Shown here piece by piece: positions 34,151-47,200 of a stretch of 64,000 nucleotides of DNA. Within the stretch, counting starts at the first letter, position 1. Every line of letters starts with the position of its first letter. Position numbers and translations under genes: made by a program. The notes below the pieces were generated by a model. The model searched no databases and was not told the DNA's origin. It saw nothing but the letters and a program-made list of their open reading frames with translations. Where the stretch lies: the NCBI RefSeq assembly GCF_033568475.1, contig NC_133123.1, forward strand, positions 155,759,753 through 155,823,752. Reading direction: 5' to 3'. The stretch is from Henckelia pumila (Eukaryota; Streptophyta; Magnoliopsida; Lamiales; Gesneriaceae).

Positions 34151-35137
34151 TAGACATGATGAAATGAAAGTTGATGAAACTCAGAGTTTTTTTGTTAGGC
34201 ATCATTCAGTAATGAAATTAATGGAGTGGAGAAAGGGAGTCTGATGATGCCACGATGGATCGTGTTGGGATACGACGTGGGATAATTATCAGATAATTTT
34301 TTGTTTTCATAAATTTATTAGATTTTTTTTTGAAATTAATTTTAATAAAAAAAAACAACTTTTTTGTCACACACAACGGGTGTGTGCATATACACTAGTA
34401 TATATTAATTATGGTATTTGTTTGTTTGTATAACTGAAATAATTATTGTTTGATGCAGACGATAAAATATAATCATGGATGGTATAATTTATATTCAATT
34501 TATACACTAGCTAGACACCGTTTGGTTTGAGATATGATATAATAAGTAATATAATGTAATAAAAAATAAATAAGAAATGATAGTTAAAAAAGTATTGGAT
34601 TTGATTGATAGATTATAATTTATTTGATTTGATTGATTTTATATAAAAATGTTAAATGACTATTTTGTCTTTTTAAAAATAAATAAAATAAAAATTATAT
34701 TATTTTAACCCAAAATAAATAGTTATGGTCAGATTATTATAATTTACTAAAATAAGTATCATGGTATAGATATATTGGATTTGGTTAATTTTTTTTTCGT
34801 TTAACAAAAATGATATATAGTTATGTTAGTACACTATCATAGAGCTAAGATAAGTCGATCAAAATTATTTTGTGTGGTGATGATCAAATAATGTAATTTG
34901 ATTTGAAATTTAAAAGCAAACTAAATAAATTACTACAGAATTTGATGTAAAGGGGTTTAAACTGAAGTTTCCACCAATTAACAATGAAAGCCCAACAGAA
35001 GACAAGTCCTTTACTTAAATTTCCAAGGGCGGAGCCCAGATCTTGGACACTACCAAGCCCAAATGATAATATCATGGATTTTATAATTATAATTAAAAAC
35101 AGTATCATACTTAAATAATTGTCTTCACAAAAAATAA
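34151..35137. other. Spacer, duplicate of 27640-30200
   Basis: It continues the second duplicated block. Near 34520 it has a ccgtttggtttgag motif common at MITE edges. No coding signal. Confidence 0.5.
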
Positions 35138-35616
35138 AAAATTATAATTTTAGTCATGTAAGTTGGTCTATTTTTAGTTTAGTCCTATAACTTTTCAAAT
35201 TTGGTTTTAATTATCCAGTAACTTGAATTTTTTTTAAAATTTTTTTTTCATTTTTCATCAAAAGTCACTATATGATTCATTTGGTTGTAATTAAGTAATT
35301 AACCATATGTTACATATATAAATTAAAATTCCTTACGCAAAAATAAAAATAAAAAATAAATAAAAAAGGACACTGATTGTTCACAAATCGAGAAAAAAAA
35401 TTTATTGTTTTGTTTTATTTTGATTAAGTATATTTTAATACGTGTGATATAAGCTTAATTCTAACCACACGAGTCTCCGTAGATGCCAAATAAGTAATAT
35501 TCGGGTGATTTAGTGACTTTCGATGAAAATAGACCAAAATAAAAAAAAAATCCAAGTTACTGGATTAAGACCAAAAAAAAAAAACCAACTTACATGACTA
35601 AAATTATAATTTTTCC
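35138..35616. mobile_element. Long-inverted-repeat MITE, about 480 bp
   Basis: The left aaaattataattttagtcatgtaagttggt is matched by the reverse complement at about 35583-35615. Further inverted matches (ccagtaacttg / caagttactgg; catcaaaagtcacta / tagtgactttcgatg) run to a loop near 35370. Near-copies of a 9-bp direct repeat (cttcacaaa / ccttacaaa) flank it, suggesting a Mutator-type origin, less surely than for the element at 22438. Confidence 0.7.
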
Positions 35617-37875
35617 TTACAAAACTCATGTTAGCCGATCTCACTAATCAATCTTATGAGATGGATCTTTTCATTGGGTCATCAATGATAAAATATTATT
35701 TTTTATGCCAAAAGTATTATTTTTTTTATTATAAATATGAACATGGTTGATCCAAAATAAAGCTCTGTGATATCGTTTCACAAAAGATCTACTAAATTGT
35801 CTTAATAATTATTTAAAAACTCATATAAAAAATATGAAAAAAAAATATGACCAACATACATATAGTGTGGTTTTTTTATATCGTGATAACTCACATCCGC
35901 TAACTTTAATGCATCTCATTTTAATATATTTGACACAAAATTACTTAACAAGGAGAAATTTTATTTATAGAAGAATTATTTATGCGTATATATGATTCCT
36001 GGTCAATATAGGTTTGCATTAGTAAATTAAATTAATTTGTATTAAAAAATTTTATACAAATTAGATTTGAACAGGAGAATCTTGATAATAATGTATTTGA
36101 CTAACTAAAAAGTAGTGACATATGTCTTTACCAAAAACCTGATCAGAAGACGTGGATGCAAATAAATTATTTTTCACAATTTTGGAAGCTTAACTTATCA
36201 ACAAAATAAGCAAATAATTCAGAGTCACATCCTTCCGTGTGTCCGAGTTAATGTCGACATGACTAGCTAGCGTAATTTACATTTACAGACTACAGTTACC
36301 AAATTCGCATCAAAAAGTAGCGACGGTATGTTTTATCGTCATAAAAACAATAATTGAGAGTTAGATGTTGAATTTAAAATGACCATAATTAATTGTATGC
36401 GGTTTATTTTAGGTTGAATTAAGTACTGGAAATAATTTGCATGATCTATTAAAATAAAAAGCATTATTACTTATTAGGCTTTTGACTTTAAATAGATTCC
36501 TCGTAAATGACGATTAAGAAGACAAATCTTTCAAGTTTTAACTCATAATTATTATATATCATTACTATAATTTTATATATCTTTAGCAGCAACTATACAG
36601 TTATCATCAACTACTTTATTTTAACTTGACTGTCTAGAACAATGTAAGAAAATGAATAATTTTTCAAGTTCTATATATATGCAGTTTTTTTTTTAAATCA
36701 AACAAAAACTGGTAGCTTTGATTGATCGAATATACGCATTCAATCGATTTCTTCGTCCAAAATCTTTAATCCACTCTTAAATTTATAAACTCTTGGATTT
36801 TTAGTTAATTTAATTAGTTATTACATATATACTATATGAGATTTTTTCTATTCACCCCTCTATATTTAATGTATTTGACACTTATCTCTCGATCTCTGCT
36901 TTAATGCAAAAATTATAGGAGGTAAATGACTTAAGTGTCAAATGCGTCGAATATAAGGGACGTAAATGTAAATAGTCGATTTTTGTGAGACATAAATACA
37001 ATACATAGCTAGAATAGTTTTTTTTTTAATTGCTCATCATTCAAATGATTTGTCGATGCTAGAATATAGGTAGTGCTTATATGCCAGAATCAATATAAAC
37101 ATTTCACGTGAAAAAAAAAAAAAATCATTAAATCTATCATTAAAAAAAAACGCCAGAAAAGGTAGCAATGACCGATCCCCTTCAAACATATCTTGGTCAC
37201 TATTTGCCTATGTAATATTAAGGTGATGGATGCATTATTTTATTCACCTTACCCATCGTTTAGACCTTGGCAACCAAAAAACACACTCATGTATATATAC
37301 ACATAGATATATAAAAAAAAAAAAAGAAAAAAGAAAAAACCACACACACACATATATGTGTGTGTATATATTATAATATAATGAAAGGGAGATGGGATGG
37401 GTGGTCATTTTAAATGGTAGGTGACTAAACCACCACCTTTAGCTCACTTGCAAACTTTGTATATGTGTACAATATAAAAAGACTCCACATGGTAATGACT
37501 TCATGTGTATATACTTAAATAGCAAGTCCAATTTTCAATCTTCATTCATTTCCCTTCATTGCCAAGTCAAGATAATTACAGCAGATGACTTTAATTTGTG
37601 GATGATGTATAGATGAACTAGAAATTACAATTAAATTAATTATCACTATCATTTTCAAGCAAGAACAAGAATATAGTAATGATCAAGTGTTGCATAATCT
37701 AGAAATGGTAAAAACAAGTGGAAGAGATGACTCAAGAAAATGTTTAATGGGAAACTTTTTGGTAAAAAATTGAAGCAACTTTAGTGGCTAATAGACCATA
37801 GAACACTTGAATTTTCTGTAAAGAATCAATGAATTGGTGAATTAGTAAAAGGTAAGCAAAACAGCAAGACTATGA
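35617..37875. other. Intergenic spacer and 3' region of the zinc-finger gene
   Basis: AT-rich, no coding signal. A cacacaca/tgtgtgtg palindromic microsatellite lies at about 37340-37370. The last few hundred bases are probably 3' UTR of the - strand zinc-finger gene. Confidence 0.5.
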
Positions 37876-39441
37876 TCAGCTGGAGATGAGGCCGAGCAGC
37901 AGCTCGTGCTCGTTCTTGTGACTGAGATCGCGCTCTTGTTCATGGCTGATCCCTGTCCACCAAGATTTGAAGTCACTGCATTCTTCATCGACAGGAGCAG
38001 GCATGTTGAGATCAAGAAAGTCTCGGATTTCGGGCATTGGTTTCTGAGGTTCTGTAGATGGATGGCTGATTTTGGTTTGATGACTAATCAAGTGTGATCT
38101 TTTGTGGCCACCTAAAGCTTGGCCTGATGAGAAAATCTTGAAGCAAATTGGGCATTCATGATCTTTAGCTTTCTTGAATCCAACTTCTGATGCAGCTTTT
38201 GCTGCGAAATCACGTATATTTTCGATGTTTTGGTCACTTTGAACTGGTGAACTTTCTGTGTTTTCATTTCTTGGAGCACAGCAGCCTTTGAACTTTTTAT
38301 GGCTAGCTCTGTGACCCCCAAGAGCTTGGTAAGAAGGGAAAGCTCTTTTACAAATTGTGCACAAAAATTTGCTGTTTTTCGCGAAATCTTCGGAGTCAAA
38401 CTGTTTGTAGGATAATGGGAATCTGTAGTTTTCCACAGGCAAAGTCAAGTCAGAATCACTTGAATTTGTAAATTTCCTTTTCTTGTTCTTCTTGAAATCT
38501 TGTTCTTCAAGCAGATCCAATTCACTTTTCTTGATCAAATTCTTTGTGGAGCTAACTTCGGATTCGTTGCATCCGATGTCGACATACTTGGACTTCTTAA
38601 AATGTTCATCTGCACCAAATTCAGTTCTTGTTTTGTGTCCATTTCTTGAATATGGAGTTTTAACCTCAGAATCCACAACTAGAGAATCTATCTCCCCATT
38701 TTTCAGTTCCTTGAACCTCAAGAACTCACCAGCTTTCGAGTTTTTGTCCACAATTTTACCAATGTTCTTAGCCTCTAAAAGATCAGAATTATTATCAGAA
38801 GATTCAAAAGAATGCATACCATCCCATTTCCTCACATCCCTTGAAAGCATGATCAAACTCAAAGCTACAGCTTCTTGCTCTCCCTGATCGATATCAGAAA
38901 CATACGACGAAAAGTTGGCTAAAGAAGATGAATTTGCAGTAGATGTGAACCTTTTCAATCTCTCTGATCTCTTTCTCTTGCGAAAGGGAGTCGCTGCCTC
39001 ATCATCTGAACAGCTATCCATGATCATTTTTCGACGATCATCGGAACCGTCCCGGGAATCCTCTTCCAAGCTATTCTCAATCCTTCCACTAAGAGAGTGA
39101 GATTTCATGTGGCCAAACAAAGCCTTCCAAGATTGGAAACTTTTGCCGCATTCTTTACAGAGCTTTCTTTGAAGCAAAGCATCCACTTCTTTAACTGACT
39201 TTGAGAATTTTCTTATCTTGTCCGAACCGACTCGGCCTCCGAATACTATGATCTCCTCCAGTTTAGCATTGCTTTTGCCATTTGTATGAGGTGGGAGCTT
39301 CTTCTTTTGCAACTTGTGATCATTCTTCTGAGTTTGATTAGATGAAACATTGATCAAATGAGACCTCATGTGGCCACCTAAGGATCTGCCACAGGGGAAA
39401 CTTTTGCTGCAGAATTTGCACATGTGCTTCACTTCCTCCAT
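37876..39441 (-). CDS. C2H2 zinc-finger protein with four QALGGH-type fingers and an EAR motif (ZAT-like), 521 aa
   Basis: An intronless frame. The start is the ATG at 39441 (MEEVKHMCKFC); the frame stays open 15 codons upstream but without an ATG there. The fingers are CKFCSKSFPCGRSLGGHMRSH (about 8-28), CKECGKSFQSWKALFGHMKSH (95-115), CTICKRAFPSYQALGGHRASH (about 360-380) and CPICFKIFSSGQALGGHKRSH (about 430-450). Basic RKRKRSERLKR and KKNKKRKF stretches can act as nuclear signals. DLNMPAP near 477 is a DLN-type EAR repression motif. The set is typical of plant ZAT1/4/9-like transcriptional repressors. Being intronless and having widely spaced fingers is normal for the family. Targets cannot be inferred. 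Upstream, 39442-39980 is the likely leader and promoter. Confidence 0.92.
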   Translation of the reverse strand: MEEVKHMCKFCSKSFPCGRSLGGHMRSHLINVSSNQTQKNDHKLQKKKLPPHTNGKSNAKLEEIIVFGGRVGSDKIRKFSKSVKEVDALLQRKLCKECGKSFQSWKALFGHMKSHSLSGRIENSLEEDSRDGSDDRRKMIMDSCSDDEAATPFRKRKRSERLKRFTSTANSSSLANFSSYVSDIDQGEQEAVALSLIMLSRDVRKWDGMHSFESSDNNSDLLEAKNIGKIVDKNSKAGEFLRFKELKNGEIDSLVVDSEVKTPYSRNGHKTRTEFGADEHFKKSKYVDIGCNESEVSSTKNLIKKSELDLLEEQDFKKNKKRKFTNSSDSDLTLPVENYRFPLSYKQFDSEDFAKNSKFLCTICKRAFPSYQALGGHRASHKKFKGCCAPRNENTESSPVQSDQNIENIRDFAAKAASEVGFKKAKDHECPICFKIFSSGQALGGHKRSHLISHQTKISHPSTEPQKPMPEIRDFLDLNMPAPVDEECSDFKSWWTGISHEQERDLSHKNEHELLLGLISS

Positions 39442-40040
39442 AATTGAGTAGAAAATTTCACAGAAACAAAGATGCAAAAACAGCACACCAAATGCAAAAA
39501 GATCAAATCAAGAAGATGGGATCAAAGTCAAACCAGAAATGGGATCAATCCAGTTTTCTCCAATCCCAAACACATAACCAGTAAGCTCAAATCAAGAAAC
39601 ATGAACTTGAAGCTCGAAAGCAGACGACTGGATTCGATATCTTGAATCTTGAACAACAGCTGGAGAGAACAGAGATTCAAGAATTTGTCAGAGTTCCAGA
39701 GCAGAACAAGATCTGACTGACAAGAAAAAATATATATATGAAAAAGAAGAATAAAAAGAAAGAAAAGATCAGTTCAGTTAGCAACTAAGGAAGAGACTCC
39801 TCTTTTTTTTTTAAGCTACTCTTACTTGTAGTAGTAGTAGCTTTAGGGTAGTTGAAAGTTGAAGTAAATATCAAATTGGAAAGAGCAGAATCAGTTGGCT
39901 TTGTTGCAAATGATGGCAAAGAACAAGCCAATATAAAACAAGAAACAAAGAATTAAAAAATATATATATAAAATAAATATTATATATTCATATTAAATTT
40001 CTATCTGTCACAAACTACAATAGGGAGGAGAAATCCATGC
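39442..40040 (-). promoter_or_regulatory. 5' leader and promoter region of the zinc-finger gene
   Basis: An A/G-rich leader, then a TATA-rich stretch near 39959-39985. A short tag repeat (gtagtagtagtag) lies at about 39828-39840. No defined sites. Confidence 0.4.
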
Positions 40041-41755
40041 ATGAAAGCTAAGATAAAAAAAGAGAAACAAAGCAAAGAAAGTGACAATAAATTGGTGGGG
40101 GGGCCCTTTGAGATATCCTTACTCCTCTTGCTGAGTTTCAGGCTTTCAGCTCCAATTGGAATATTGGAGCTGACAATTAATTTTATCTGGGTATTACATA
40201 AAGAGTACTGTTTGCCATTTCTTAAAAAAAATAATACAAATAATAATAAAATAGATTTTTCACTAAGTTTTTCTTATGTGTTTCTTAACATCACATTTTG
40301 CTTCTTCTAGATTTAACTGAGAAAGTGGTCTCATTTTGATTCTTCAAAAGTAATTATTATTTTATATTTAAGTAAATAAATAGAAATTTTTTCTGAACGA
40401 ACACTATTACACTCAATATTGTTGTCTAATTCAAAATTATATTTTACATTTAATGTGTATTTTGGGTATTTTTGTTAAAAATATAGTATTAGACTCACTT
40501 ATCTACCAAACATTCTACCTAAAAAAATTCTAGTTTTTTTACTTTTATTTTTAAACACTGCTCGACTTTTGATTTTTTTCTCACTTCATCACAATTTATA
40601 AACTTTATTTTAAAAAAAAAATCACAATACATAAACTTAATCACTTCTATAAAAGCATAATTTTTTTATTTTTTTTTTTGCAAATACTCCTTTAAAATAT
40701 TAAATATCTGAACTTTATATATTTCAAAAATGAAAATGTATGTACATAGAAACAAATTAAATTGGTGTTCTTTGGTATTAACCGTGCAATTCTTTGTAAG
40801 TATCATTCTGGTGGATCCAACAATAAGTAGCTGTTCAAGTTGTGGATCTTTGCCTCTATTTATCATTTTATTTTATTATGTGGATATCTACTACTTTTTA
40901 AGAAGGAATCCCCCCCTACTTTTATGCAAGTATTTGCCACCCACTTTCACAAAACAGAGTGGGAGAAAAATGACATTGACCCATCAAATTTTTAGGTGTA
41001 AAAAACAACATAACAAATTTGAAAAAAATGATACAAAATATAAATAAAAAAAGATGGCAGAAAAATGTATTATTTTATTTTAATACAAAACTTAGTTGAC
41101 AACTTGAGGCTGAGCATGCAGCAGTAGTGACAGTGCCGGCCCAAATTTGCTGCCATGCCGGCTTTTTTCATTGCAAAAACCGCACTTTCAAATGTCTTCT
41201 AATTCCATCTTTTAGCCTGCAATTTCACTCCAAGATTTAGCTGTATATGTCAAACCATATTATATTTCTTCATGAGGAAATTAATTTAAAGTTAAATCTT
41301 ATAATATACCAAAGTTAATTTACCTAATCGGGTTCACGTAGATAATCATGAACTAGTTATACTCGATATTTTTCCCGTAATAGTCGATCGATTTAGCCGA
41401 TCAATCAATCCAAAGCTCCTCAACAATGAACATTAATGATTTTTCCATTTGAAAGCATTTACATTAATAAAGTGACTTCACTTGTGAGCAAAGTTCAAAC
41501 ATTGCCCCAAAGTGATGCTTAAATTGACAAGCAAACACCTTCCAAGCAAAAGGTTGGCCACTCACTTGTCTTCTCTCTACTACCTTATTAGCATCATTAA
41601 GTACAAGAAAGATAAGATACCTTTCTTTTGGCTTCATTGGTCAAATTGTTCCCTACAATTTGCTACACCCATCTAGCACCTAATCCTAACATCACAGTGA
41701 TTATGATAATTAACTCATATGGGATGGCCTATCTATATTAGGCATCTATGCTATC
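40041..41755. other. Intergenic spacer
   Basis: AT-rich with poly(A)/poly(T) runs. Nothing recognisable as gene or mobile element. Confidence 0.6.
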
Positions 41756-41835
41756 CACTACAAGAAAACACGCAGTTTAGTGACGATTTCTAATTAATCG
41801 TCGTCAAATACTGGCGATTATTTTTTTAAATTTTT
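41756..41835 (+). mobile_element. CACTA transposon terminus
   Basis: It begins CACTACAAGAAAACACG, the canonical plant CACTA end, followed by the subterminal inverted pair gtgacgatttctaattaatcgtcgtc. No matching right end was found nearby, so only a stub remains. Confidence 0.6.
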
Positions 41836-43089
41836 TTTTTATCAGTTTCAAACTCTTCATTAATCACTCTCATGCAGTAAAAGATAGACATGGGTATTAA
41901 TGGATTATTGAAAATGAACAACTTTTACCAACACTTCAACCAATGGAGAGTTGCATGATCTACCTAATGGTCTCTTTAATATTTTCCAAGAAACATAGTT
42001 TTTCACGTCTATAAATTATTTTAGGTAAATGATTGTTAGACTACATGATAAATGTTAGAAAACAGATGAGAACTGAGAATTTAAGTAACAACATTGCAAC
42101 ACTTGTTAATGCACAAAACAATATTCATTTAAATAACAAAAAGGAAAAGGTTTTGGAAATCTCAAATATAACTATAGCCAAGTATCTATAATTTCCATTA
42201 TTTTCTTTATTCTCATTTTTATCTACCACATTTCATTAAATACATTAGTTACTTCCAACAATTTTTTACATCGTGAATACACTCTCGTTAAATAAGAAAA
42301 TAATAACAATTTTCTCAATAAAACTAACTTTTTCAATAACTTCCTTAATTTGCATAAGAACACAAATAATCCAATAAATATGTAACAAAATCCAATTTTC
42401 ACATATTACAATGCATACAAATATATATATTAATGGTATTTCCATGTATATTTGTGTACATATTATCAGCATGTTTCTGAGCAACACATGCTTAAGAAAC
42501 ACTCAAAACTCCCACCTGTCCCTCGAATAGCACTATTATTTTTTACTTAGTTAATGATTAGTACAGCTAGCAAAAAATATATTAGAAAAAACACAAAAGT
42601 ATGCAATAACATATAATAAAAACCACTCCATGTTGAATGAGACGACATTTTGATCCCAATTGTCACATACTTTCCGTATTCAAGTTTTTAAGGCTAATAA
42701 TACAAAAAAGTAAACTCCCCTGCAGAAAAATATATATTGGTTGTTCATAGGGTGATAAATAATTTACAAGGGTAAATACCCTTGGCTCCTAAAAAGCCAT
42801 AAATTAGATAATTTACAGAGTGTATCATGCCATTGTAATGGGTTAAAACATAAATCTCAGGAGTTCGAGGCCGAACGACGGGGAAAACTGGGGAGACAAA
42901 CAGGTAACTAGTAAAATAAAGACTGCCAAATGATAACAATTAGCAAATCTTACAGAATCAGCAGGTGCTGAAAATTTACAAGGAAAATTGGAACTGTTCT
43001 CCAGAGTAGATCCGTTGGTTACCTGAGCCAGGGTGTTAAAACGCCATAAGGCCAACAAAAATGTTCGAGATCAAAGAAGGTATCGGACG
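41836..43089. other. Intergenic spacer and probable 3' UTR of the ELM2/SANT gene
   Basis: No coding signal of its own. The part from about 42740 to 43089 is less AT-rich and is likely the 3' UTR of the - strand gene. Confidence 0.5.
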
Positions 43090-45116
43090 CTAGCTCAAGC
43101 CCTGTCCATCCCGGGCCTTACAGTTGTTCCAAGATCCGGTACCAAACACTTCTTCAATCATACTACATGTGGGCAAGAGATCCACTTCTTTTCTTGTGTG
43201 AGCAATGTACCCGCCTTCCCATTCTCGAGCATTACAAGCCTCCAACATGAAGTCATGTCCACTGGCCCCATTAGTGCCAGTCCATTGTCTATGATCATCA
43301 CTTTTCTCCGCACGCTCGCCAAGAGCAACATCAGCATCACCAGATGCACGAGATTCATTTTTAATACCAGGACTGCCGGTTTTATGAGAATGGCCGCCAC
43401 CTGAAATCTGGCACATGGCATGTGTATTACCAGGATATACAGCAGTTGCCTGGCAAACATCCTCACCAGATGGATGCGTGACTTTATCAAAGATTTCATG
43501 TCTACCGGCATCTAAAGGCAATTCAACCTCAAAGCCAACATCTTCATCAACTTCAACCTCATCATCACTAGAATCGTCAGTCCCCTGCCATTGATCATCA
43601 TCGCTGTCAATATTCATTGGATCGATCCTGTTTTGCTCAGCACGTTTTCGAAGCATAAAGACATTAAAATAATAACTGACAATTTCCTTCCTTGTCCTGG
43701 AGGGAAATACAACTGCTAGATGGTCCCAGAAGTTCTTCCCTACTGATGCAGGATTGGAAAATACAACCTCGTGAAATAATTGCTCTTCATCTTCACTCCA
43801 TTTCTCCGCAACTAACTCTCCCATATCACAGAAACCTAGCTCAGCAAAAGCCTTAAGCCCAAGTGTTCTCTTAAGTTTCTCTCTGGCTTCTAGAATGTGT
43901 TGTTGGACACATCTGATTGAGCCCATGTCTTCACATGAACAATCTATTCTACCAACCCCAACCTCATTACTATCTGCAAGCAATTTTGATTCTGGCATTG
44001 GAATGACACGACATCCAGCTAATTCCTTCTCAAAATCAAAAGGTTTGAAAGGAACAGATTCTGGGGATTGAAAAATCAGATTAGATTCTTCCTGTTGATA
44101 CTTGGAGCATTCAAGGGTCGTTTGATTTCCATGCCCAACCCATTCCAGTACGGTAGCCTGGAAATCTGGTCCCACAGGAACAACTTTTCGAGGAGGATGA
44201 TCCAAAAGAAACGAATAAATCTCCGCATGGTGCACATTGGTCCTTGGTGGGCGTTCAGTGTTATGATAATCAGGGGATTGCAACAAGTGAAATGGTGACT
44301 CCAACCTTCTATCCTCTTCACAGACACTGCTGGTGGCCCAGGAACTGTAGGGAAGAGAACTGGAGGCAGTGGATGCAACATCTTTCGTGATGAAAAATAG
44401 AGGATCTGCACCAGTAACATGGAACTTCTCGCTATATTCAGGCTTAATTTTAGTTGAACAGTTATCACCTTGACCTGAAGCACAATGGTTTCAGTCAATT
44501 GACAAACGAATGAACTCAGACTAGAAAACAAAAATTCAGTTCCAAAACTTGAATTGTAAGGCAGTTAAATGAAAACAAAGAGAGAGAATATTGAAGTAAC
44601 GAGCTGCAAATTAATGTAGTTCAAAAATTTTAAAAATAAACTCGAGATGCCATCATAAGAATCGACAGCACCATTGATAATTAACAACAGAATATAAGAA
44701 TGCTGAAACATCGAATCAAATAAATCATATAACTTGCCGATGATCCAATATCACGAGATCTCTCAGGACCAAACTTTAACTACATTTTTACAGTGAACAC
44801 ACTCAAATCATTTCGTAGATCTCAGGTAGTACACTGAATTCATGGACAGTGGACAGTAGAAGAACACTGAACACAGACTCTATTGTTCAACTCTAAGAAG
44901 CTTGCTATGTGACTTAAAACTCTTAGGCTAGACATTTTTAGAAGGTCAGGAAAATGTCACTTCCTCTTCCCCACCTGAAACATGAGGACTCAGAAATGCA
45001 GAGTCAGAAGGAAATTCCAAAGTTGTAATGAGTTGCTTATTTGGTTCAAGTTGCCTAGCTTGTTTAGATGAAACTTCAATCGACTCGTCTTCATCAAAAA
45101 TGCGTTTCTGTACCAT
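43090..45116 (-). CDS. ELM2- and SANT-domain chromatin protein, two coding exons, 508 aa
   Basis: Exon 1 is 45116-44975 (MVQKRIFDEDES... to HVS plus one base) and exon 2 is 44474-43090, GT-AG with phases that fit. The ATG at 45116 lies just after an acceptor-like TTTTGCAG, implying a 5'-UTR intron. The ELM2 part starts near residue 143 (VPVGPDFQATVLEW). The SANT/Myb-like domain spans about 264-330 (KWSEDEEQLFHEVVFSNP, FWDHLAVVFPSRTRKEIVSYYFNVF, then a basic segment). An acidic stretch (SDDDQWQGTDDSSDDEVEVDEDVG) follows. ELM2-SANT pairs recruit histone deacetylases in animals; plant members of this type are annotated as MYB-like/ELM2 proteins with little direct data. A nuclear location is expected. 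The gene is complete and free of lesions. Confidence 0.88.
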
Positions 45117-47200
45117 TTTAACTGCAAAAGGCAAAATAATTTGGAAAAAAGAATTCAGAGTAGAGAAGAAAATTCACCATACAACTAAACAGAAAATAAA
45201 AATAAAATTGAATATATATGAAGCTCTGAAGAGACAAAACACTATATGCAACTTTCACAGATGATATAAAAGAAAACGGAAAAAGAATACAAGCTACAAC
45301 AGAAAATCAGATCTCTTTCCCCCATTCTTTTTTTTGTAGGAACGAAATTATATTATATAATAATCAGCTGTTAATTACAAAATGCGGACAAGATATTCGC
45401 ACACGGAGCACCTAAAGCTCAAATCATATTAACAGTATATAAAGGTCCAATCCCTAGATAAATCTGAAACTGAAAATGAAATAAACTCCTTATGCTTCCT
45501 TATCCATGTAGATGTCCAAATCTTTATCTTTTCCCAACACTCTTCACCCGACTCCGTTGTATCATTAAAAATCCTTCTATTCTTCTCCAATCAAAGTACC
45601 AAACTGACCAAGGTAAAGTAATTTTGCATCACTCTTGTCAAATGATTAGGTAGTGCTAAATTAGGTAATAATGAGAAACGGACCCCCTTTAATTAGAAAC
45701 TTATACAAGAAAGTACTTCATCTTTTTACCATGGTTTGCCAAGATTTTATTAGGCCATCACAACATCTCCGTGCAGAAAATATCTACTTATTCCAGAATA
45801 GGTAGAGAACGATCTCGGTAATGAATGATATTGATATCCAACCAGTAGGTACTAGACTTCTAAAAAGAGTTGCACCTCAGAATAATAATGATGAAAATCA
45901 ATAATTCCAACAGAAAATTTTGGGTTTCAAACTAATAAGAAAAAAGTGCAGCTCAGTAGCGCTTCTAAGTTCTAACAGAGTCAATCTAGTGAAAATAGCA
46001 AGCACCCACTAAGAATTAGAATTCCAAGTACAAATGCCAACTCATATTTTCTTTCATGATGATGCCAGGAATAGAATCCATAAGGGCAACTGCAGCTCGT
46101 ACAATTTGTTTTAGATTTCTCTTCTATTATTTCATGTAAAGAACAGGCAGATTAGTGGTGCATGCCTAAATTTGTTTCACACCATTTGCAATTTGAAACC
46201 TGGTATGCCATTCTTATCCCACGACCATGCATGTTGCAACATACCAAGAATAGTAAATAAATGTTATTTGAAATAAAACCCATCAATGATAAGTTGGGCT
46301 CCACCAAAAAGCAAGATAAGGCCATGCATCAGTAAGGCGATGTCGTCACTGTACTTTGAATTTTTATTTTATGTCATCAAAGAACTTGAATTAACCCAAA
46401 TTCATGTTGACTCTAATTATGGAAAAAAATAATAAGGTAAATTGCTGAAGAAGTATCATATAAATATATAAATGGATAAAAAAAATTAAGCTCCTCTAAG
46501 CAAAGAAAATTTCAAAAGCAGTCGGAAAAGTTAAAATTTCTAAAAAAAAAAATATTTACATACCTCTAAATAATAGAATCTTCGAATCAAACGGAACAGC
46601 TGATCGATGAATTTCTGATCGTATATTAATGGGCTTGGCGAAAATTACTAAGCACCGAAGCAGTTTTCTTGCTGCCGGTCCAATTAAATAAATTCTCCAG
46701 CTTAATTTTAATTTTTTTTTAAAAAAAATCAAATAAACAAACTCTAGATCCCTAAATGACAGACACAAACAAATCAATCTGCAAAAATTTACCGAAAAAT
46801 CGAAAAAACTTTATTTCGAAAATCCAAGAAACTATCAGGAAAAAGGAAATCAAAATTCAAAGCAATTAAATCACAAAAAAATGATAACGATGATGTTTTT
46901 TATAATTTTCCAAATTCAACAAAAAACTTAGGAAACCGTGAAAATACAAATAAATACTGAACGATCTACGCAAATCACAGCTTAATTCGACAAGATCTAT
47001 CCAGAATCGAACAACTACAAACCCTAACCCTAGATTTCAATTCCATAAACAAAGGAAGGTAAATGAGGTATCGATACAAAGATAAACAACCGAATTGAAA
47101 GGATATGCTCTCAATTTAAAGATCCAAAAGAGAAAAATGGTTGAAATTAGGCGAAGAAGAAAGGGGATCGAAAAGAGGGGAAAATTATTTTGTTTGACTT
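45117..47200 (-). promoter_or_regulatory. 5' UTR introns and promoter region of the ELM2/SANT gene
   Basis: A donor-like site (AGAG|GTATGTAAAT, - strand) at about 46566 and the acceptor before 45116 suggest at least one long 5'-UTR intron. A purine-rich leader ends near 47180 beyond which the sequence changes to AT-rich spacer. No additional coding exon was found. Confidence 0.45.

Noticed and set aside
37906-38887. Frames opposite and within the zinc-finger gene
   Set aside because: They are shadows of the finger protein in other frames.
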